In this document: piece after piece, positions 40,001 to 45,179 of the stretch
Layout: each line of letters opens with the position of its first letter
How positions within the stretch are numbered: position 1 is the first letter of the stretch
NCBI GenBank assembly: GCA_018716805.1
Contig: DVJL01000034.1
Coordinates: forward strand, 1 to 45,179
DNA length: 45,179 nt
From: Candidatus Faecivicinus avistercoris
Lineage (GTDB): Bacteria > Bacillota > Clostridia > Christensenellales > Aristaeellaceae
Direction of reading: 5' to 3'
Made by a program: the position numbers and the translations under genes
The notes under the pieces: generated by a model
Seen by the model: only the letters and a program-made list of their open reading frames with translations
Database searches by the model: none
What the model was told of the DNA's origin: nothing

Positions 40001-41358
40001 TCCCGGCCTACCCGAGCTACTACAACTCCACCTACTTCGACGAGATCTACCACGCGCGCACGGCCTACGAGCACCTGCACGGCGAGCCGACCTACGAATA
40101 CACGCACCCGCCGCTGGGCAAGGTGCTGATGATGGTGGGCATCGAGCTGTTCGGCATGACGCCGTTCGGCTGGCGGTTCATGGGCGCGGTGATGGGCGTG
40201 CTGATGGTGCCTCTGATGTACCTGCTGGTCAAGCAGCTGACGAAATCGACGAAGCTGTCGTTTGTCGCGATGTTCCTGCTGACGGTCGATTCGATGCACT
40301 TCACGCAGACGCGCATCGCCACGATCGACTCCTACGCCGTGTTCTGGATCATGCTGATGTACTTCTTCATGTTCCGCTACTTCCAGATGCGCTGGACGTC
40401 GGCGCAGGCGTTCAGGCGCTCGCTGATCCCGCTGGGGCTGTGCGGCGTGACGATGGGCATCGCATGGGCGACGAAGTGGATCGGCATCTACGCCTCGGCG
40501 GGGCTGGCGGTGCTGTTCTTCTGGTCGCTGTACCGCCGCTGGCGCGAATACCGCTATGCGCGCGCACACATGGACAAGGGGGAAAATGCCGAGCTCTACG
40601 CCGCAGTGGCAGAGGTGTTCCGCAGCGGCGCCGTGGCGACGCTCGCCTTCTGCGTCGTGTTCTTCATCGTGATCCCGGTGCTGATCTACTACTTCTCCTA
40701 CTTCTGGTACCTGCGCGGCATCTCGGAGGCGTCGTGGGCGGCGAAGGACGTGGCCGGCTTCAGGGTGACGTCGTTTGCCGACCTGTTCTCCGGCGACTGC
40801 GTCCGCGAGATCATCGACCTGCAGAAGCGCATCTTCGACTACCACGCCGGCCTGGGCGGCGACACGCACGCCTTCCGCTCGGAGTGGTACGAGTGGCCGA
40901 TCATCTGGTGGCCGATGTGGTACTATTCCGGCTCGGCCTACCTGCCGGTGGACGGCATGGTCTCCTCGATTTCGTGCATGGGCAACCCGGCCGTGTGGTG
41001 GTTCGGGCTGGTCGCGATGCTGTTCGTGCTCGGCCGCACCGCGTGGATGCGCCGCGCGCCCAAGACCTATGTGATGGTGATCATCGCGTTTGCATCGCAG
41101 TTCCTGCCGTGGGTGCTGGTACCGAGATCGACCTTCATCTACCACTACTTCGCGAGCGTGCCGTTCATCATCATTGCGAGCGTGCTGATGCTGAACTGGA
41201 TCCGCTCGAAGTCCGACGCCGCGTTCAAGGCCGTCGCGATCACGCTGATGGTCGCCGCGCTGGTGTTGTTCATCGCGTTCTACCCGCTGGAATCCGGTCT
41301 GCCGGTCGCGCGCAGCTATGCGCAGTACCTGCGCTGGTTCGAGTGGATCAACTTCTGA
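37093..41358 (+). CDS. giant membrane protein with two GT-C glycosyltransferase modules
   Basis: 1,421 residues. Signal peptide 1-21 (RKLFAFALAALMLLMAGALA); residues 24-170 a CBM4/9-like beta sandwich (NLLTNGDFSALEGG, WFDDVEITAV); from 215 a first GT-C module with many membrane helices and GYAGDINCFLAW, CDYPPGYLWML. A cytoplasmic-looking acidic linker (713-770) follows. Residues 817-940 look like an F5/8-type domain (ADESIVFDLGSVECFRM). Residues 980-1421 are a PMT-type GT39 module (YFDEIYHARTAYEHLHGE, THPPLGKVLM). It probably transfers lipid-linked sugars outside the membrane. The ATG at 37093 has GGAG seven bases upstream; 37045 and 37081 are alternatives. Confidence 0.85.
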   Translation: MRKLFAFALAALMLLMAGALAEENLLTNGDFSALEGGLPAGWSVEQWFMEDGVSALSVDPDGYDGNSAHIQNFSLNDARFAQTVAVEPDTLYRITCVCRASGIGDAGAGATISIKDTFSYSNAARDTGGEWETLELYGRTGEDQTELTVYIRVGGYSAESAGEAWFDDVEITAVDAAPDGVAVASFAPVSNDAEEAEAESSDAEAATEAPERNTEMYVLLACVYLLVVLAAARKCRRAPEREPECYANCLIAMLICAFALRAVIAVNVLGYAGDINCFLAWGNHMLDAGPVDFYATVSWCDYPPGYLWMLAPVSALIRLFGLSSAVEPGLHLLFIKLWPILADLAAACVVYWRAKKRFGARAALWLSAFFAFNPAVLVDSAAWGQMDSVYTLLIALCAIEASDEKYVSPLVLFAISLLVKPQTMLFAPLGLLAVLVNLIRSAENPKRALAWTAVSLAAGGGFGAALYIRAAVSDAFAFGAAVLVLGALCLALIVYGLMRGSRPVRRTILGLTAALGILYAAALISAFDASRGIAYLLWNPIRWLINLYTNTVGGYPHLTVNALNLYYLLGGNWTELAAQPATAAFAYGMMALAFVYCMALYMIARDRKKLTLLGGVMIVLICAFGPMVHERYSFPAVLLLLLGYIECRDKRVLIGATVLSATLFLNEIFVLQGGLVLGNYGHLQPSEDWINILVALLNVLNALFLAWTALDVCVLWPKRIVDEEDDAPDGAAAAENDSTDDGMEEVELVEHVYPLSESPVEKKSPGERTLFAKGDHKLHLKRIDAILMAVVTLVYAVVAFVNLGTTSAPQTTWTSGSADESIVFDLGSVECFRMTYYGNICSAYTTNFIVELSNDGEVWTAPQYAKYGQSEVFRWLWYVPSDASGATVYNATTPSDDGSAFVAFSGYEGETYPFQTARYIRLTAGQAGLELMEVGFIDEDGAAYEIQSIEQTGSAIVSDAQLLIDEQDTIPAYPSYYNSTYFDEIYHARTAYEHLHGEPTYEYTHPPLGKVLMMVGIELFGMTPFGWRFMGAVMGVLMVPLMYLLVKQLTKSTKLSFVAMFLLTVDSMHFTQTRIATIDSYAVFWIMLMYFFMFRYFQMRWTSAQAFRRSLIPLGLCGVTMGIAWATKWIGIYASAGLAVLFFWSLYRRWREYRYARAHMDKGENAELYAAVAEVFRSGAVATLAFCVVFFIVIPVLIYYFSYFWYLRGISEASWAAKDVAGFRVTSFADLFSGDCVREIIDLQKRIFDYHAGLGGDTHAFRSEWYEWPIIWWPMWYYSGSAYLPVDGMVSSISCMGNPAVWWFGLVAMLFVLGRTAWMRRAPKTYVMVIIAFASQFLPWVLVPRSTFIYHYFASVPFIIIASVLMLNWIRSKSDAAFKAVAITLMVAALVLFIAFYPLESGLPVARSYAQYLRWFEWINF

Positions 41359-41363
41359 ATTGA

Positions 41364-41405
41364 GTCGCGGCCGGCCGCATGCCGGCCGCGACAGCTGTGC
41401 ATTTT
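41364..41405 (+). terminator. hairpin after the glycosyltransferase gene
   Basis: GTCGCGGCCGGC (41364-41375) pairs perfectly with GCCGGCCGCGAC (41381-41392). The T-tract (41402-41405) is offset by nine bases, so the terminator is not standard. The rest of 41359-41588 holds no supported gene. Confidence 0.6.
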
Positions 41406-41588
41406 GGGCGGCGGAATTTCCCCGCCCGCCGGGAAAACGGCGCTTCCGCGCAGCCCTCTCGCCGCTTCGAGGCGCGTCTATTTTAATGAAGGAACCGGCC
41501 GGCGCACCGTTCTTCCCCGGCGGCTTTTCCCGGCCCTCTCTCCCTTCAACGACTTTCCCACCGATCTTTTACCAAGGAGATGATACCG

Positions 41589-43124
41589 ATGCTGGCCAGC
41601 GTGCTCAGCTGCGGCCTGACGGGCATCGACGGCTTCGGCGTCGAAGTGGAGGTCAACCTGTCCAACGGCATGCCGGCGTTTGAAATCGTCGGCCTGCCGG
41701 ACGCCGCCGTGCGCGAATCGCGCGAGCGGGTGCGCGCCGCCGCGAAGAACAGCGGCTACGGCTTTCCCACCGCGCGGCTGACCGTCAACCTCGCGCCGGC
41801 CGACTTAAAGAAGGAAGGCCCTGCCTTCGACCTGCCCATCGCGCTGGGCACGCTGTGCTGCATGGGCGTGCTCGATGCGCGCAGCCTCGCGGACACCTGC
41901 GCCTTTGGCGAGCTGGGGTTGGACGGCGCCGTCCGGCCGGTGCGCGGCGCGCTGCCGATGGTGATCTCCGCCATCGAGCGCGGCATTTCGCGCGTGATGC
42001 TGCCCGCGGACAACCTAAACGAAGTCCGCTGCATCGAGGGCGTCCAGCTCTACCCGGTCGACAGCCTCAACGCCGCCGTCCGCCACCTGACCGGCCAGGT
42101 GCCCATCCAGCCGCCGGAACCTGTGCCCTACGCCGCGCTGCTGCGCCGCCGCGAATCGCTTCAGGACTTCTGCCACGTCAAGGGCCAGTCCAGCGCCAAG
42201 CGCGCGCTCGAGATCGCCGCGGCCGGCGGGCACAACGTGCTGATGATCGGCCCGCCCGGCTCGGGCAAGACGCTGATGGCGCGCTGTATGCCGACCATCT
42301 TGCCGGACATGACGTTCGCCGAGGCGCTGGAGTCCACGCGGATCCACTCCGTGGCCGGTACCGTGCCGCCGAGCGGGCTGCTGACCGAGCGGCCATTCCG
42401 GTCGCCGCACCACACCGCGTCGCACGCATCGCTCGTCGGCGGCGGCATCAACGCCCTGCCCGGCGAGATCAGCAAGGCGCACAACGGCGTGCTGTTTCTG
42501 GACGAGCTGCCCGAGTACCGCCGCGACGTACTCGAGGCGCTGCGCCAGCCGCTGGAGGACGGCTTCGTGACGATCGCGCGCGTCAACGCGCAGGCCACCT
42601 ATCCGGCGCGGTTCGTGCTCATCTGCTCGATGAACCCGTGCCCCTGCGGCAACCTCGGCAGCCGCACGCGCCAGTGCCGCTGCACGCCCGCCGAGATCCG
42701 GCGGTATTTGAGCCGCGTCTCCGGCCCGCTGCTCGACCGGATCGACATGCATATCGAGGTCGAATCCATCCCCGCCGACCAGCTGGCGAGCATGGAGGAA
42801 TCGGAATCGTCCGAGTCCATCCGCGCCCGCGTCTGCGCCGCGCGCGAGGTGCAGCGGGCGCGCTACGCAAAGGAGAAGGGCGACATCCGCTGCAACGCCC
42901 AGCTCGACGCGCGGACGATCGCGCGCGCCTGCGCGATGACGCCGGAGGCGCGCGAATTGATCCTCTTGTCCTGCGAGCGGCTCAAGCTGTCCAACCGCGC
43001 CTACACGCGCATTTTGAAGGTCGCCCGCACGATCGCCGACCTCGACGGCGCGGACGAGATCTCCGCCGAACACGTCTCCGAAGCCGTGCAGTACCGCACG
43101 CTCGACCGGAAGTACTGGGGGTAG
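41589..43124 (+). CDS. comM: ComM/YifB-family Mg-chelatase-like AAA ATPase
   Basis: 511 residues. FEIVGLPDAAVRESRERVRA and LTVNLAPADLKKEGPAFDLP (N-terminal S5-like domain), then Walker A GPPGSGKT near 221, Walker B LFLDELPE near 300, and the zinc-like CPCGNLGSRTRQCRC segment. ComM drives branch migration in natural transformation. AAGGAG at 41574-41579 favours the ATG at 41589, as the one at 41580 touches it. Beside dprA, which loads RecA in the same process. Confidence 0.95.
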   Translation: MLASVLSCGLTGIDGFGVEVEVNLSNGMPAFEIVGLPDAAVRESRERVRAAAKNSGYGFPTARLTVNLAPADLKKEGPAFDLPIALGTLCCMGVLDARSLADTCAFGELGLDGAVRPVRGALPMVISAIERGISRVMLPADNLNEVRCIEGVQLYPVDSLNAAVRHLTGQVPIQPPEPVPYAALLRRRESLQDFCHVKGQSSAKRALEIAAAGGHNVLMIGPPGSGKTLMARCMPTILPDMTFAEALESTRIHSVAGTVPPSGLLTERPFRSPHHTASHASLVGGGINALPGEISKAHNGVLFLDELPEYRRDVLEALRQPLEDGFVTIARVNAQATYPARFVLICSMNPCPCGNLGSRTRQCRCTPAEIRRYLSRVSGPLLDRIDMHIEVESIPADQLASMEESESSESIRARVCAAREVQRARYAKEKGDIRCNAQLDARTIARACAMTPEARELILLSCERLKLSNRAYTRILKVARTIADLDGADEISAEHVSEAVQYRTLDRKYWG

Positions 43125-43127
43125 CGC

Positions 43128-44237
43128 ATGGAATACTCGGCCATGGAACAATACTGGATCTGGCTGTCGAGCGTCGAGGGCATCGGCGTCAAGCGCTTCT
43201 ACCAGCTGCTGAGCATCTTCGAGGATCCGCGCGCGGTGTGGGACAACGCCGGCGCGCCGGAGATGAAGTTCCTGGGCAAAAAGGCGATGGCCAACCTGCG
43301 CGCCGCGCGCGACGAGCGCTATTTCTATTCGCTGTTCGACGCGCTCGAGCGCGCGAAGTGCCGCGCGATCCCGCGCATTTCGGACGGCTACCCGGCCCTG
43401 CTCGCCGAGATCTACGATCCGCCGGCGACGCTCTACGTCCGCGGGGACGCGGCACTGGACGGCGAAAGGATGTTCGCCATCGTCGGTTCGCGGCGCTGCA
43501 CGCGCGACGGCATGCGCGCGGCCCGGGAGATCGCGGCGCACCTCGCGCGGGAAGGCGTCGCGGTCGTGTCCGGCATGGCGCGCGGCGCCGACACCTGCGC
43601 CCACGAGGGCGCGCTGGACGGGCACGGCCGGACGGTCGCCGTGCTCGGCTGCGGCGTGGACGTCGCCTATCCGCCGGAGAACGCCGGTCTGGCCGAGCGG
43701 ATCCTCGACGCCGGCGGCGCGCTGGTCAGCGAGTATCCGCCCGGCACGCCGCCCAACGCCGGGCACTTCCCCGCCCGCAACCGCATCATCAGCGGCCTGA
43801 CCCACGGGACGCTGCTGGTGGAGGGCGCAAAGGGCTCCGGCGCGATGATCACGGTGAACTTCGCGCTCGAGCAGGGGCGCGACGTGTTCGCCGTACCCGG
43901 ATCGATCTATTCGCCGCTGAGCGCCATACCCAACCGGCTGATCGTCGACGGCGCGAAGCCCGCGATCTCCGCGTGGGAGATCCTCGACTTCTACCGCTGG
44001 GCGGAAAAACCGCGCGACCTGCCGGTCAGTCCGCCGGCCGTTTCGCTCGACGCCGAGGAGGAAAAGATCGTCGTTCCGCTCACAGAACAGGAACTTTCCT
44101 TTGAGGAATTGCGAAATTTGACGCAATTTCCGCCTGCAAAGCTAAATTCCCACTTGACAATGCTGGAACTTCGGGGAATAATAATAAAAGTGCCGGGCGG
44201 AATGTACCGGGCCTATCTGGATCAGGGCAGGATGTGA
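43128..44237 (+). CDS. dprA: DNA processing protein DprA
   Basis: 369 residues. Rossmann-type DprA core: FAIVGSRRCTRDGMRAAREI, VVSGMARGADTCAHEGAL, VAVLGCGVDVAYPPEN, FPARNRIISGL. The C-terminal 60 residues hold a winged-helix (LRNLTQFPPAKLNSHLTMLE) as in full-length family members. It protects incoming single-stranded DNA and loads RecA. It is three bases after the comM stop. Confidence 0.96.
   Translation: MEYSAMEQYWIWLSSVEGIGVKRFYQLLSIFEDPRAVWDNAGAPEMKFLGKKAMANLRAARDERYFYSLFDALERAKCRAIPRISDGYPALLAEIYDPPATLYVRGDAALDGERMFAIVGSRRCTRDGMRAAREIAAHLAREGVAVVSGMARGADTCAHEGALDGHGRTVAVLGCGVDVAYPPENAGLAERILDAGGALVSEYPPGTPPNAGHFPARNRIISGLTHGTLLVEGAKGSGAMITVNFALEQGRDVFAVPGSIYSPLSAIPNRLIVDGAKPAISAWEILDFYRWAEKPRDLPVSPPAVSLDAEEEKIVVPLTEQELSFEELRNLTQFPPAKLNSHLTMLELRGIIIKVPGGMYRAYLDQGRM
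44154..44182 (+). promoter_or_regulatory. possible topA promoter inside dprA
   Basis: TTGACA (44154-44159), 17-base spacer, AATAAT (44177-44182), within an AT-rich stretch of the dprA 3' end. It could supply topA, whose ATG is 135 bases downstream. Confidence 0.5.
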
Positions 44238-44316
44238 GCGCCAACGACGCCGCCCCATGCCGCACCGGATAAGTCGCCGCCCAACTTCAGCGCAAGAACC
44301 ACAACCGGAGGTATCC

Positions 44317-45179
44317 ATGGCTAACGCGAACAAGCTCGTCATCGTCGAATCACCGGCCAAGGCCAAGACCATCGGCAAGTTCCTCGGCCGCGGCTACAAG
44401 GTCGAGGCCTCGCAGGGCCACGTCCGCGACCTGCCGAAATCGCAGCTCGGCGTCGACGTCGAAAACGGCTTTGAGCCGAAATACATCACTATCCGCGGCC
44501 GCGGGGAGATCTTGAGCCGCATCCGCAAGGAGGCGCGCGGCGCCAGCAAGATCTTCCTCGCGACCGACCCGGACCGCGAGGGCGAGGCGATCTCGTGGCA
44601 CCTGGCAAACGTGCTCGGCATCGAAGCCGGCAGCGCCTGCCGCATCGAGTTCCACGAGGTCACCGCAAAGGCGGTCAAGGCCGCGGTCAAGTCGCCGCGC
44701 ACCATCAACATGAATCTGGTCGACGCCCAGCAGGCGCGCCGCGTGCTCGACCGCCTGGTCGGCTACAAGATCAGCCCGCTGCTCTGGCAGAAGGTCAAGA
44801 AGGGCCTGAGCGCCGGGCGCGTGCAGTCCGTCGCCGCAAAGATGATCTGCGACCGCGAGAACGAGATCGAAATCTTCCTCCCGGAGGAATACTGGTCGAT
44901 CGACGCGAAGTTCCAGATCGGCGCGGGCGCGATCTCCGCGCGCTTCACCGGCTTTGGCGGCGAGAAGGCCGAGCTGAAGAGCCGCGCGGACGCCGAGAAG
45001 GTGCTCGCCAGCTGCGAGGGCGCGCGCTTTTCCGTGCAGACCATCAAGCGCTCGGAGCGCCGCAAGTTCCCCGCCGCGCCGTTCACGACGTCCAACCTGC
45101 AGCAGGAGGCGTCGCGCAAGCTCGGCTTCACCACGCAGAAGACCATGCAGATCGCCCAGCAGCTCTACGAGGGCGTGGA
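44317..45179 (+). CDS. topA: DNA topoisomerase I, 3' partial
   Basis: The gene runs off the right edge after 287 codons. TOPRIM residues are present: VIVESPAKAKTIGKFLG at the N-terminus and TDPDREGEAISWHLAN. Then VDAQQARRVLDRLVGYKISP, LSAGRVQSVAAKMICDRE and TTSNLQQEASRKLGF lead up to the active-site tyrosine, which should lie just outside the window. CGGAGG precedes the ATG at 44317. It relaxes negative supercoils. The dprA-topA order is typical of Bacillota. Confidence 0.97.
   Translation, partial: MANANKLVIVESPAKAKTIGKFLGRGYKVEASQGHVRDLPKSQLGVDVENGFEPKYITIRGRGEILSRIRKEARGASKIFLATDPDREGEAISWHLANVLGIEAGSACRIEFHEVTAKAVKAAVKSPRTINMNLVDAQQARRVLDRLVGYKISPLLWQKVKKGLSAGRVQSVAAKMICDRENEIEIFLPEEYWSIDAKFQIGAGAISARFTGFGGEKAELKSRADAEKVLASCEGARFSVQTIKRSERRKFPAAPFTTSNLQQEASRKLGFTTQKTMQIAQQLYEGV

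Overview
The window is the right-hand two thirds of a siphovirus-type prophage (bases 1 to about 30,000), the attachment site where it joins the chromosome (about 30,001-30,051), and 15 kb of chromosome. The chromosomal order rimM, trmD, rplS, ylqF/rbgA, rnhB, yraN, comM, dprA, topA is the classic Bacillota arrangement. Together with the high GC content, Shine-Dalgarno-rich starts and TTGACA/TATAAT promoters this points to a high-GC anaerobic, gut-type Clostridia (class-level inference; genus not determinable here).

Prophage layout. 1-1319: end of the early region, with a zinc-ribbon protein running in from the left edge, a small hypothetical and an ArpU/DUF1492-like late regulator. 1348-2791: a leftward island (zinc-finger protein, XRE regulator, 68-aa protein) driven by a perfect sigma-A promoter with a palindromic operator in its spacer. 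2792-3181: intergenic control region with two further consensus rightward promoters and a GAGA-tetraloop hairpin. 3182-4526: ribbon-helix-helix protein, PAPS-reductase-like PP-loop protein and a companion. 4599-8927: packaging and portal (41-aa basic protein, terminase small and large, portal, minor capsid). 8932-11960: a receptor-binding cassette (alanine-heptad stalk protein, DUF6273 protein with a diversity-generating-retroelement-type variable C-terminus, XkdW-like chaperone, 31-aa membrane peptide) sitting inside the head operon and closed by a terminator. 12113-16643: scaffold, capsid, connectors, tail tube, Gp15. 16656-25546: tail chaperone, tape measure, Dit, SH3-containing tail hub, baseplate/fibre protein. 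25547-27367: two phased DnaA boxes, then endolysin, XhlA-like protein, r1t-type holin and a small HTH protein, ended by a strong terminator. 27495-29736: a five-gene cassette of unknown function. 29767-30051: AT-rich phage end and attR in a tRNA-Lys(UUU) gene of which only the 3' half is here. The integrase, replication genes and the left attachment site (with a rebuilt tRNA-Lys) should lie to the left, outside the window.

Chromosomal part. rimM-trmD form a 16S maturation/tRNA m1G37 operon; TrmD carries an extra ~125-residue C-terminal domain. Between trmD and rplS lies an island with two XRE regulators and a small secreted protein, the latter two divergently expressed across a pair of 17-bp palindromic operators. 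rplS has its own promoter and terminator. rbgA, an unknown protein, rnhB and yraN follow, then a 1,421-residue membrane protein that fuses two GT-C glycosyltransferase modules with two carbohydrate-binding-like domains, then comM, dprA and the 5' part of topA, which runs off the right edge.

Most notable: the DGR-type hypervariable tail protein without a reverse transcriptase in view, the tandem DnaA boxes upstream of the lysis genes, the operator-in-spacer switch, the conserved-looking cassette next to attR, and two domain fusions in the chromosome (TrmD and the double GT-C).
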